Source: Sternotherus odoratus (Eukaryota > Chordata > Testudines > Kinosternidae). Taken from it: a stretch of 64,000 nt of DNA. Numbering within the stretch: position 1 is the first letter of the stretch; each line of letters starts with the position of its first letter. Shown here one piece after another: positions 22,014 to 32,688 of the stretch. The stretch lies in assembly GCA_032164245.1 (NCBI GenBank), contig JAVMKO010000010.1, positions 374,501 to 438,500 on the forward strand. The letters run 5' to 3'. Both the position numbers and the translations under genes were made by a program. The notes under the pieces were generated by a model. That model was not told the DNA's origin. It did not search any database and was given only the letters and a program-made list of their open reading frames with translations.

Positions 22014-23038
22014 CAGGAGTGGGCAAACTACGGCCCGCGGGCCACATCCGGCCCGCGACACTGTCCCATCCGGCCCGCGGCGGGGGGCTGCCCCTTGCCT
22101 CTCCCCGAGCTGCACAGCCCGGGCTCCGCTGCGGGCCCTCCACCCTTCATTGGCCATGCCACAGGGGCAGCACTCCGGGGACCGGGGCTGCACGGTAGCC
22201 TCTCCCCCGGAGCCACGCCGACAGCGCTCTGGGGGCTAGAACTGTGCGGTGGCCCCTCCCAGGAGCCGCGGCTGCATGCTGAACTCTCCCCCGGAATCAC
22301 TGCTGTGTGCTGGCCCCTCTCCCAGAGCCGCGCTGCGCGGGGAGCACTCTGGGGGCTGGGGCTGCGCACTGTCCTCCTCCCCCGGAGCCGCAGCTGCACG
22401 CTGGCCCCTCTCCCAGAGCCGCGCTGCGCGGGGAGCACTCTGGGGGCTGGGGCTGCGCACTGTCCTCCTCCCCCGGAGCCGCAGCTGCACGCTGGCCCCT
22501 CTCCCAGAGCCGCGCTGCGCGGGGAGCACTCTGGGGGCTGGGGCTGCGCACTGTCCTCCTCCCCCGGAGCCGCAGCTGCACGCTGGCCCCTCTCCCAGAG
22601 CCGTGTGGCGAGGGGAGTGCTCTGGGGGCCGGGGCTGCATGCTGCCCCCCTCCAGCAGCTGTGGTAAGAGGGGGAATGGGGGGGTTCCAGGGTGGTGGTT
22701 GGGGGGGGGCTTTGGAGGGGGCAGTCAGGGAGTAGGGTGGGTTGGATGGGGGGGGGGTTCTGGGGTGGTGGTTAGGGGTTTGGAAGGTGGATAGGGATTG
22801 GGGCAGTCAGGGGACAGGGAGCAGGAGAATTGGGTAGGGGGTGGGGTCCTGGTGGTTAGGGGTCTGTGGAAGGGGCAGTCAGGGGACAAGGTGTGGGGGG
22901 GTGTTGGATGGGTCAGGGATTCTCAGGGGCGGGAAGTGGGAGGGGGCCAGATTGTGGGCGGGGCCTTCCCTACCCGGCCCTCCATATAATTTTGTAAACC
23001 CAATGTGGCCCTCGGGCCAAAAAGTTTGCCCACCCCTG
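22014..23038. mobile_element. hAT MITE, 1,025 bp, perfect 8-bp TSD, with internal minisatellite
   Basis: Termini CAGGAGTGGGCAAACTACGG and AAAGTTTGCCCACCCCTG are flanked by GTCTAACA at 22006-22013 and 23039-23046. The body is very GC-rich. A 91-bp unit starting CCCCTCTCCCAGAGCCGCGC begins at 22314, 22405, 22496 and 22587. G-rich runs follow at 22675-22780. The long open frames on both strands arise from the repeat being read in three phases and are not genes. Confidence 0.95.
22314..22640. repeat. 91-bp minisatellite inside the hAT element
   Basis: Three nearly identical units and a fourth diverged one. Each has CCCCTCTCCCAGAGCCG and TGGGGGCTGGGGCTGC parts. Confidence 0.93.
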
Positions 23039-23046
23039 GTCTAACA

Positions 23047-23299
23047 TCAAGGGGCTGTGATCCTGACTGGAACCATCACAATACAAATACTTAACAATCA
23101 TCATTATCATCATCATTAAAGCTCTGTAAAGTACCATGCACATAATCTCCATGTTCAAATACCAGTGGCTCTTCATTCATTTCTGGATCCAGTTCAAAAT
23201 TGCCCTCATTTTAGAACCCTCAATAGTCTTGTTCCCACACATTTCAGAGACCATCTTTGCTGCTTATCTCTGCTCATCTAGCATAGTCATTTAGCATTA
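23047..23299. other. Unassigned, probably old repeat
   Basis: 23160-23290 (CTGGATCCAGTTCAAAATTGCC...) resembles an old LINE-like sequence that I cannot assign. Confidence 0.3.
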
Positions 23300-24450
23300 A
23301 GTCCCAAGCAGACTGCAAAGAGATACAAAAGGATCTCACAAAACTGGGTGACTGGGCAACAAAATGGCAGATGAAATTCAGTGTTGATAAATGCAAAATA
23401 ATGCATGTTGGAAAACATAAACCCAACTATACATATAAAATTAGCTGTTACCATTCAAGAAAGAGATCTTAGAGTCATTGTGAATAGTTCTCTGAAAACA
23501 TCCATTCTGTGCAGCAGCAATCAAAAAAGTGAACACAAGATTGGGAATCATTAAGAAAGGGATAGATAATAAGACAGAAAATATCATATTGCCTCTATAT
23601 AAATCTATGGTACGCCCACATCTTGAATACAGTGTGCAGATGTGATCGCCCCATCTCAAAAAAGATACATTGGAATTGGAAAAGGTTCAGAAAAGGGCAA
23701 CGAAAACAATTAGGGGTATGGAACGACTTCCATATGAGGAGAGATTAATACGACTGGGACTTTTCAGCTTGGAAAAGAGACAACTAAGGGGGGATATGAT
23801 AGAGGTCTATAAAATCATGACTGGCGTGATGAAAGTAAATAAGGAAGTGTTATTTACTCCTCATAACACAAGAACTAGGGGTCACCAAATGAAATTAATA
23901 GTCAGCAGGTTTAAAACAAAAAAAAAGAAAGTATTTTTTCAAATTATGCACAGTTAACCTGTGGAAATCCTTGCCAGAGGATGATGTGAATTCCAAGACT
24001 GTAACAGGGTTCAAAAAAGAACTAGATAATTTCATGGAGGATAGCCATTGATGGACTTATCAGTTTTTAAATAAATGGAGATATACCAATCTCCTAGAAC
24101 TGGAAAGACCTTGAAGGTCATCAAGTCCAGTCCCCTGCCTACACTAGCAGGATTGAGTACTGTCCCCTGACAGATTTTTTGCCCCAGATCCCTAAATGGC
24201 CCCCTCAAGGATTGAACTCACAACCCTGGGTTTAGCAGGCCAATGCTCAAACCACTGAGCTATCCCTCCCCCAGGGTGGTGTCCCTATCCTCTCTTTGCC
24301 AGAAGCAGGGAATGGGCAACAGGGGATGAATCACTTGATGATAACCTGTTCTGTTCATTCTCTCTTTGGCATTTGGCATTGGTCACTGATGGAAGACAGG
24401 ATACTGGGGTAGATGGACCTTTGGTCTGACATAGTATGACTGTTCTGATA
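23300..24450 (+). mobile_element. CR1-type LINE 3' half, interrupted by a SINE
   Basis: Degenerate RT C-terminal region (VQKRATK, then YEERLIRLGLFSLEKRQ at 23740-23790). After the SINE at 24067-24275 the 3' UTR resumes and ends in ...GATGGACCTTTGGTCTGACA, as in the copy at 57.6 kb. Several frameshifts are present. Confidence 0.88.
24067..24275 (-). mobile_element. tRNA-derived SINE (turtle Pol III/Cry type)
   Basis: Read on the minus strand, the head is tRNA-like: TAGCTCAGTGGTTTGAGC (A box) and GGTTGTGAGTTCAATCC (B box). A GGGGCCATTTAGGGATCTGG body follows, then a tail (GACCTTCAAGGTC...CCAGTTCTAGGAG) that resembles a LINE 3' end. Sharing a 3' end with a partner CR1-like LINE is the established organisation of the tortoise Pol III/SINE. 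It is nested in a CR1. Confidence 0.88.
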
Positions 24451-24625
24451 TTCTTACTGACCTCTGGCCTAGCCCGTCACTGTTAGTATGAGAGACTTTC
24501 TGGAGAGCCCTGCCCATTGACTCTTGATTGTGACTCGCTCACCCTTTCTGGTGGTTTATTTCTCTCTGTAAAGTATTTGTGGACCCAAAAATAGATGCTG
24601 TACAAGATAAAGATGTATTGTAGAG

Positions 24626-25220
24626 GTTTTAAACTATGTTCTGCAGATCACATACTGGTGGCCCACAGAGAACTGGGCACAGCTGTTTCCAACTGCTGTA
24701 TGCCATACTTTGTTAATATAGTAGAACCTCAAGCTTAGAACACCTCCTGGAATAGAGGTTGCTCATACCTCTGAAATGTTCATAACTCTGAACAAAACTT
24801 TATGGCTGTTTTTTCAAAAGTTTAGAACTGAACGTTGATTTAATACAGCTGTGAAACTACTATGCAGAAGAAAAGTGCTGCTCTTAACCAATTTAATTTA
24901 AATGAAATAAGTGCAGAAACAGTTTCCTTACCTTGTCCAATCTTTTACATTTTCCTTTATTTTTGTAGTATTTTACATTTACACAGTACTGTATTGTATT
25001 TCCTGTGTGTGTGTGTCTGCTGCTGCCTAATTGTGTATTTCTGGTTCCAAATGAGGTGTGTGGTTGACCGGTCAGTTTGTAACTCTGAGGTTCTACTGTA
25101 TTGCTTTCTCATGTAAGCTGTTGCTTAATTTCACATGTGCTGGTGAATGGAAGGGAGGTGGCTACAACACAATCTCTTTATTAAGCTATGGTCCAACATT
25201 ATGAAGCAGTTTGATGTGCA
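24626..25220. mobile_element. Diverged hAT-like sequence around a nested mariner MITE
   Basis: TTTTAAACTATGTTCTGCAG on the left resembles a hAT terminus. The right limit is uncertain. Confidence 0.35.
24719..25098. mobile_element. Tc1/mariner-type MITE
   Basis: Ends TAGTAGAACCTCAAGCTTA and TAACTCTGAGGTTCTACTG are inverted. The element is 380 bp, flanked by TA on both sides (24717-24718 and 25099-25100), and has no transposase. Confidence 0.8.
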
Positions 25221-25289
25221 CTGTTGTATTCTGTTGATCTGTGAGATGGGTAGGTATTTAGTGGGGAACTGCAGGTACCAGGTTAACCC

Positions 25290-25430
25290 TACTTTTAATT
25301 TATATTTTTACTAGTGATCTGGAATGGGATGTAAACACTGTGTTGATTAAATTTACTGATTACAGTAAATTGTGAGGTGTTCAGAACAGCCGTGATGGAA
25401 GGATAATCCAAAGGACCTACAGAGAAAAGT
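25290..25430 (+). mobile_element. Very old CR1 fragment (RT palm)
   Basis: Translation recalls [10 protein letters not shown]...[10 protein letters not shown] with substitutions (TSDLEWDV...LIKFTDYSKL). Confidence 0.55.
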
Positions 25431-26779
25431 TATAATGTTCTGGGATAAAGGTGATGTGCTGCTTTCTCTGGATCTAGCCACTTCAATCACAGAAGAGCAA
25501 CAAAACAGAAAGGGAAGATTAAAAGAGTTTCAGATATGTATCATCTGGCCAGTCAGTGAGAAGAGTGTGAAAAATACATTCAAGTTTAGAGAGGAGGAAA
25601 AACCCAAGCAGGAAGAATTGTTTGGGGAGGTCCAAGACATGTAAACTCTGGGAATGGGTTGAAATTAATTAAAGAAAACTTTAGGGTTTCCAGAAATACA
25701 GCTTGACAGTGAAAGGGATCCAGAATGAGGACCACTACATTTTACATTTCCCTATCTGTAAGAATGAGAGAATCCTTCCTTTCTCTCACCCTTGTTCTGT
25801 TTTGTGTATTTAGACTGTGAGCAATTTGGGACAGTGTGCCTGTGTCCATGTCGCCAGGGAAGAATACAGAGTTCCATCACTTGAAAACTGGGACTGACAC
25901 TTGGAGAATAAACTGTAGTGAACAATCCTGTCCCGCACCAGTAGGGGTTGAGTTAGATGTATCTTTGTAGAGCTCTTCCACCTCTCTCTCGTCGCTCAAC
26001 CTAGGTGGGCTCTGAGCACCTGGGCTTCTTCCAGAGAAAAGATGGGGGAGGCTGTTGCAAACCTATCCAAAGGCCACAGGATGAGAAGTATGTATTAAAG
26101 AAAGTAACAGGTTCTGAATACTATGCAAAATAACAACCACCACACACACACTCTTTACTTTCTGTTCCAAAATTTGGTGTATGTGTGTGCTTGCGCACAC
26201 CCCTTGGGATTCTTCCTGATGACTGCTTATATCTGTACCAGGCCCGTCACCACAGTGTCTGTGAGATATAACATTTATCTCCAGCGCTGATAGTGCAGCC
26301 AATATGGACGTTACATTGTCTTGGAATCTGAGTTCATTATGTTGCTGACACCCTTGGGGAGTGTGGGTCACCATCTCCTAGAGTTAAGGGAACTGGAGAG
26401 TGGGAAACTGTGGCCTGATTTCCAGTTTGGGAGTGGGGAATAGAGCTCGGGATATGGGCGTGAGCCTTCTCCACACAGACAGATTCCTGGAAGTGGAGAT
26501 GGAGAATGGGATAGCAGCCAGTGCTGGGGCTGAAGCCAGCACTGTGCAAACTCCTATTTTTCTTCTAAAGGTCAAATGACAGTCAGATGTTCCTGTGTGT
26601 TTTCTCTCTCTAGTGTCTGAGCAGTGGCAGCATTATGCTGCTTGCACGGGGCCAGGCTGCCTCCCACAGACTGCCACTCACCAGCTAGCTCCTGTTGCCA
26701 AAAAACAGATAGCACAGTTCTGTTTAAAATGGAATTTGCCAGCCAAGGATCTCGCCTTTCTGGACTCCACTACAACCCT
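25431..26779. other. Unassigned non-coding
   Basis: No gene or named repeat seen. Confidence 0.3.
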
Positions 26780-27095
26780 ACAACAGGCATGTGGCATCTC
26801 AGCCCCTCCTCCTCCCCGCAGACCCACAGTCGGCCCAGTGCTTAGCCCCTCCGCCCCGCAGACCCACTACAACTCCACCAGTTGGCCCAATCTTCAGCTT
26901 CTCCTCGCCTCTCAGACCCATTACAGCCACCCCAGCCGGCCCACTGCTCAGCATCCCCGCCCCAAAGACCCACTACAATCTCACAGCAGGCCGGAGGCAC
27001 AGCACCTCCGCCCCACTACCACTCCACAGCTGGCTCAATGCACAGCACTTCCCCTCTCAGGCCTATTAGAACCCCCACAGCAGGCCCACCGGTCT
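26780..27095. repeat. Degenerate ~55-bp tandem repeat
   Basis: About six units of the form AGCCCCTCCGCCCCGCAGACCC followed by ACTACAACTCCACCAG...GGCCCA. The overlapping Pro/Ser-rich frames are artefacts of this. Confidence 0.75.
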
Positions 27096-28640
27096 GAGTT
27101 CCTTTCATTGGCCTGCTGATTCTCTTCACTTGTGACTTTGAGTACCCCTAATGCCTGGCAGTATTGCCCAAGTCATATAGACAGTCTGTGGTAATTGAAT
27201 CTGGATCTCCTAAGTACCTGTTAGGGTTAACCCCTAACCCTCTTAGCTCTAGAAATTCAAAGTCCCCCATAATACCAGGTTCGGGTGCAACTGCTCCAGC
27301 ATGGAGCCACCCTTTTCATCAGCACAGTGCCCCCCATAGTGGGCTAGGGAACAGCTGGTCCTGATGTAAGGTTTGCAACATCCCTTCTGGCAATGCTACT
27401 CCATCTGTAGATGACAACCAACTCTTGGGCTTTCTTGAAAGTAATGATTCCATGTTGCATTAAGAGAGGGGAAGGTGTGTGACATATGGGATAAAAGCAG
27501 AAGCCTTCCTCAATATTTGGTGCTAAACCTTATTTTCTGGCCTTTATAATGACTCTCCCCAGGGGCTGCTTCCTTCTGTTTGCATTGCAGTGCCAGAGTG
27601 GGAATGAATGTGGTGTTCTCTCTCTGAACAGACCCATTTTGGGACTGAAATCTTTTTCTCTCTGGCACTGAAGAAGCTACAGTTGGAGATTTTTCAGCCT
27701 CCTTATGAAGGAGCCAGTTACCATCTCAGAGCGATGATGTCATTTAAGAATGAAGTAGATGGAAGCCTTTCAGCGTGCAGAAGACCATGCTAAATTATGC
27801 AAATATATGCACCCAGTGATCACTCATGCAAAGCTGGGGCTGTCTTCAAAAGTGGCCTTTTGTTTATACAAATTCAGAAAGGCCTTAAGTCCTGTAGTGT
27901 GTGGCTCAGATCCATGCTAAAGTGTGGGAGAAGGCTGAGCAGCTGCAGAGGTTCAGGACCTTGCTGCAGGAAGAGCTTTTTGAGGAGAAAGCAGATGTGG
28001 GGAAGGCTATCACAGCCGTTCCATCGTGTGAGAGATTGGGGAGTCAGTGGAAGAGTACATTTGCATTTCCTTGCATCTTGTGTCTGGGAGCTGCCCTGGT
28101 GTCACGTGACCAACATGTAAATGATTTGTAATCTCAAGTCAGTATGTCACAGGTTTTTCATATTATTATTTTAAAGAGAGAGTCTGTTCTAATGAGACCA
28201 AATAGTTGTGGGGCGACAGCACGTATGGGGTGTGGGTGTGGTGGGGGTAGTGCTGAGGAGAAGAGGAAGGGGTTCTGACCATGCAGGAGGGGAATAGTTC
28301 AAATCTAACCATCCATAAAAAATATGGGTACATGCTTGTGTACAGCAGACAATGCCAGCATTACTTACCTGTGCAGCAGTAGTTACAAGTTCAGCTCTAC
28401 TATGTCGCCATGTAAACTAAGAACTTGCTCAGGCCAGATAGAAGATTCAGGTGTTTCCAAGGTATAAATACAATAGTGACAGACAATAGAAGAGGTCAAG
28501 TGCTATGGTGAAGCCTGGAATATGGAACTGAACCAGGAACATGAGGGGAGAAATATAAGTCTCCATTGAGTAGCTAGGAAACTGTAACTGTCCTTTTTTC
28601 CTTCAGGAACAGAATAAAATCATACTTACAGCAAGTCTGC
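27096..28640. other. Mostly unassigned; one protein-like open stretch
   Basis: At 27901-28131 (+) an open stretch reads like a short amphipathic helix-forming segment (AQIHAKVWEKAEQLQRFR...). I cannot assign it, and it lacks obvious splice sites. Confidence 0.25.
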
Positions 28641-28654
28641 CGTGAGGTCTCTGG

Positions 28655-29160
28655 CTTGCCCAGTGCCCTGTGAAAAGATGCTGTGCTGCAGGGAGCAGGT
28701 GGGTGACTCAGTGGACGGCACTCTCCCCTTTGAGTCAGCACTGACCCTAATGCCTCAGCACAGTGCTAGGGGGCGCCAGACTATAGTGAGTGATGTGGGT
28801 GACTCACTAGGTGGTCTCTCCCTTCTGATGCAGCACTATTCCCCAGTGTGGTACTAGGGAGCCCTGTGCTGCAGAGATTGGGGGATAACTCAGTAGGGGG
28901 CACTTTCCCCCCTGGCAGTGGTGACCCCAGTGCCCCAGCCTGGTGCCAGGGGTACCCTGCTGCAGGAAGGGATGTGCTATGTCAGTAGGGGCACACACTC
29001 CACAGAGTTGCTGCTGTCTCCAGTACAGCACTGGGAAAGTGGTGCAAGGAACAGTGTGGATCATTTAGTAAAAGTGAGTTCACCTCTGAGTCAGTTTTCA
29101 CCCCTGGTCCCCAGTCTGGTGCTGGGAGATGGTGTATTGCTGGAAGTGGCTGGGGTTTAG
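28655..29160. repeat. Degenerate ~110-125-bp tandem repeat
   Basis: Four to five diverged units with GTGCTGCAGGGAG, GGTGACTCAGT, and CCCCAGTGCCCCAGCCTGGTG-like parts. Confidence 0.75.
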
Positions 29161-29487
29161 CTAAAACAAAGCTGAGGTCCTGATCATTTGTGGTCATTAA
29201 AGATTCGGTGTCACTTTTGTGAGAGTCGGGATATTGAGGTCACGGAATGGCAATAACTGCAGCAAATTTTCCCCTATAGTGTCAGCTGGAGAAGTTCATC
29301 TTCATTTTAGCACCTATCCACTGTTTTGTAGTGTTGGTGGCAGCTGAATACCACCCAAGAGGCTGCTGCACTATAGGGGAAAGGATCCCTTTATAGAGAA
29401 TCTGTAAAACCGCCTTGAGATCCTTCAGAATTGAAGCTACAACTAGAATGACCTGCTGGTACAATCCCTCAAAGCTGGGTGACACGC
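29161..29487. other. Unassigned non-coding
   Basis: No gene or named repeat. Confidence 0.3.
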
Positions 29488-29499
29488 ACAGATTTTATG

Positions 29500-29690
29500 A
29501 GGTAACAAAGAGTCCTGTGGCACCTTAAAGACTCACTAAAGTATTGAAGCATAAGCTTTCGTGGGCTAATACGCACTTCCTTAGCCCACGAAAGCTTATG
29601 CTTCAATACTTTAGTGAGTCTTTAAGGTGCCACAGGACTCTTTGTTACCTCTGCTATTCCAGACTAACACGGCTACCTCTCTGATTCTTG
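29500..29690 (+). mobile_element. Penelope-like 3' end, inverted on itself, with 12-bp TSD
   Basis: Two copies of the 3' segment are joined head to head. AGGTAACAAAGAGTCCTGTG...GTGGGCTA (29500-29567) and its exact reverse complement (from 29581) surround a 13-bp centre. The right copy continues to the normal 3' end. ACAGATTTTATG flanks the whole at 29488-29499 and 29691-29702. Confidence 0.92.
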
Positions 29691-29929
29691 ACAGATTTTA
29701 TGGAAAGGAGCTGCCCTTCTCTGGTGCTGCTCCTCCAACAAGACTAAATCAGAAGAACTGTGACCCGTAGACAGAAACCTTCAGCTGCACATATTATATA
29801 TAGCCATTTATAAAAGAAGGGAGGCAAGTATTGTCATGAATCAAAAACTATCTAAGATAGGAAGGAGAATATAAATAAATGGTCAAATTTCATCATGGCA
29901 AAAGATGACCAGTGGGGACTTCAAGATTC

Positions 29930-30660
29930 AGCAGTAGGAACAGTGTTGTTTAATCTATTAATGCTCTGGCAAAGGGCATGAACAGTGAGGTATCAAAATT
30001 TATGGGTGACACAATGTTATTTAGACCCGAGAAGGATGTGAGGAACTTCAGAGGGACCTAACCAAGTTGAGGGAATGGGCAGTATTGTGACAGATGAAGT
30101 TAAAAATCAGTAAATGTGATGTAATTCACATTGGGAGGATGGGGGAAAATGAACTTCTCATGCACTTTACAGAGTTTTATATTAGCAGTATCAGTTCAGG
30201 AGAGGGACCTGGGCATCACTGCAGACAGCGTTATGAAGACCTGCTAAGTGTGCAGTTCCAGTCAGAAGCGCAAACAAGATGGAGAATCTTATAATGCCTT
30301 TACGTATCTTTATGGATTGGCCTCATACTGAGTTCAGTTCTGTCACAGCATGTTAAAAAGGATGTAACAGAATTTGAGGAGGTTCATGAAAGAGCTACAA
30401 GAATGATTAGGAGCCTGGAGAAACTCTTGTGAAGAGAGGTTAAGAAGATTGGAATTTGTTTACCTTGTCAAGGACACCAATAAAAGGGACATGATAAAAA
30501 GCTAAAATAAAGAATGGTTTAGAGAAAGATCAGGAACTTCTCATCTCCTGATCTCATAACACAAGAACAAGGGGATACTCATTGACATTGAATTTAAAAC
30601 CACTAAAAGGAAATTCTATTTCATACAATGTGTAATTAGACATTGGACCTCACTGCCACA
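29930..30660 (+). mobile_element. Very old CR1 fragment
   Basis: A run of RT-derived pieces remains in order (for example GGACCTAACCAAGTTGAG...GGGCAG and GAGAGGGACCTGGGCATCAC), with frame breaks throughout. Confidence 0.65.
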
Positions 30661-30689
30661 TGACATTGTTGAGGCCAAAAATTTAGCAA

Positions 30690-30872
30690 GAGGGGAGGTG
30701 TACCCACAGGCAAGAACAGCGCACGGAGCTCTCTGCTCCTCTTCCCCCAGGGTTGGCAGGGACGTACTTCCAGAGCGGGGCCCGCAGCACCACAGGGGTG
30801 GCAAATCCTCAGGCCGGATCCAGAGCCCTGATGGGCCGGATCTGGCCCGCGAGCCGTAGTTTGCCCACCCCA
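30690..30872. mobile_element. hAT fragment, right end
   Basis: GGATCTGGCCCGCGAGCCG followed by TAGTTTGCCCACCCCAG matches the right end of the 22-kb hAT family. The left part is missing. Confidence 0.65.
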
Positions 30873-30876
30873 GCCT

Positions 30877-31507
30877 AGAGAGCGCAAACCCACAATGGTG
30901 ATGCTACTCTAATAATCGGTTCATTAATAATATTCTCCAGGTGACTGCGTTTGTGGTTCTTACCACACTCAGACTGTAGTTCTGTGTCCTGTAAACTCTT
31001 GACAGTAGGAGCCAGGCAGAGCAAGGGCCAAGTGCGATCACAGTGCGATCTTTCAGGCGTCTCTCTCCCATTTGCCAGAGCACTCATGTAGGACAAAGTG
31101 TTTTGGGATTCATTCCATTAGTATAAATGACTCTCTCTGTAATCTCAGTTACTCAATTCTCTATTTCTGATTTAAATAATTTTCGACAGTAAGAGTAAAG
31201 AACGTGCATTTGAACCTTTTGCCTGTGCAGAAGAGGCCTGTGGAACTGGCTTCTTCAGAATAGGCTCTACAGAGGGAGTGATCTGTAGTGGGCTCTTCAG
31301 GTATGAGACCAACACACTCATATTCAAAGAGTCTTTGGGGTAACTTACATTTCCCTGAGCTACCTTGGCCTTGGACCCACCAGGGTTGTGGATCTCAGGG
31401 AAGATCAAGAGGGAACATTCCTTTGGATATTGCTCTCCTTGGTGTTTTGATCTGTCACCTCATGGGCCTTTATGTTGTACTCTAGGTTCCCAGTTTGATG
31501 TTAAGTG
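30877..31507. other. Unassigned non-coding
   Basis: A minus-strand open stretch (31172-31408) looks protein-like (SLNMSVLVSYLKSPLQITPS) but matches nothing that I know. Confidence 0.25.
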
Positions 31508-31512
31508 AGTGT

Positions 31513-32571
31513 TGTCATGTTACTGGAATAATTTGGTACCATATAGATCATTGGGGTACCAAATATTATGTGAAGGGGGTCATAACAGGTGTCTATGACC
31601 ATATGTATGTATCTATTTTGAAACTGAAGTTGTGGATATTGGATGGAAGGTGCCTGTACTTCAAACTTAGGCTTGGCCCCTGGGTGAAATCTCAGACGAG
31701 CGGGTGTTAACTCGAGCCCATTAAAGGGCCATCAACTGCACAATGAACTGTGTCCACACCCGAGGAGAGGAGCTGCACCAGGAATGGGACATGCCTGGGC
31801 AAAAACTGAATCGTGGAGAGTCTAGTGATTGGACCATGTGGCTGTGGACCTCCTTTTTGCAACTGGACTCTGCATAATGAGGAGGAGGGGCTTCGCCCAC
31901 AGAGGAAGTCTATAAAGCCTGACAGAGAGGTCTCCATTTTGTCTTCTACCTCCAGCCTTCAGCCTGCCTTGTTTCCAGCTTTGGATGGAACTTTGCTACT
32001 CAGGGAACTCTGGACAAAGGTGCTGACCCATCCCTGCAGGGGATGCTTTCCAAAGACTTTGATTGAAACCTGCAGTTTATTCTACCTTTGCTGCAAGCCT
32101 GAACCAAGATATTTGCCATTACTGCATGTAATTGATTTATTTTAACCATTCCTAACCCTCACCTATACCTTTTTCCTTACATAATAAACCTTTAGATTTT
32201 AGATTCTAAAGGATTGGCAACAGCGTGATTTGTGGGAAGATCCGATTGGTATATTGATCTGGGTCTGGGGCCTGATTCTTTGGAATTTGGGAGAACCGTT
32301 TTCTTTATTTGGGGTATTGGTTTTCATAACCATTGGTCCCCAGGACAGGTGGCTGCTGGTGGTGATACTGGGAATCTGGAGTGTCTTAAGGGGATTGCTT
32401 GTGTGACTTGTGGTTAGCCAGTGGGGTGAAACCAAAGTCTTTTCGGTTTAGCTGGTTTGGTTTACCTTAGTGTGGAAAAACCCCAGCTTTGGGCTGTAGT
32501 TGCCCCTTTGGAAGCAATCTGTCCTGATCTGACACTCACAGTTGGATCCCACCAGGAACAGCACCGTCACA
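31513..32571 (+). repeat. 5' LTR
   Basis: Starts TGTCATGTTACTGG and ends CACCGTCACA. TATA box TATAAA at 31911-31916 and polyadenylation signal AATAAA at 32183-32188 give a U3-R-U5 layout. Confidence 0.93.
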
Positions 32572-32572
32572 G

Positions 32573-32592
32573 TGGCGTAGTTGGCAGGATCC
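32573..32592 (+). promoter_or_regulatory. Primer-binding site (likely)
   Basis: TGGCGTAGTTGGCAGGATCC lies one base after the LTR. TGG at this position pairs with a tRNA CCA end. The tRNA was not identified. Confidence 0.75.
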
Positions 32593-32688
32593 ACAGAACC
32601 AGGTCAATTGAGCTTTGGGTCAGAACCCCACGCTGTCCAAATTTGAATTTTGGGTGTTGAGAGTTTGATTAGTTAAAGAGTGGTTATA

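Noticed and set aside
21870..22667. 265-residue open frame and shadows
   Set aside because: It reads through a hAT end and a 91-bp repeat in shifting phases; GC-rich composition keeps stops rare.
24200..24275. tRNA gene
   Set aside because: A and B boxes belong to a SINE head; the body and LINE-like tail follow, and no cloverleaf with intact acceptor stem is seen.
26595..27119. 174-residue open frame
   Set aside because: It overlaps a degenerate ~55-bp tandem repeat. All three frames are open and Pro/Ser-rich.
32680..32688. GTG start for the LTR-element ORF
   Set aside because: The next in-frame ATG (32689) is the better start in a eukaryote.
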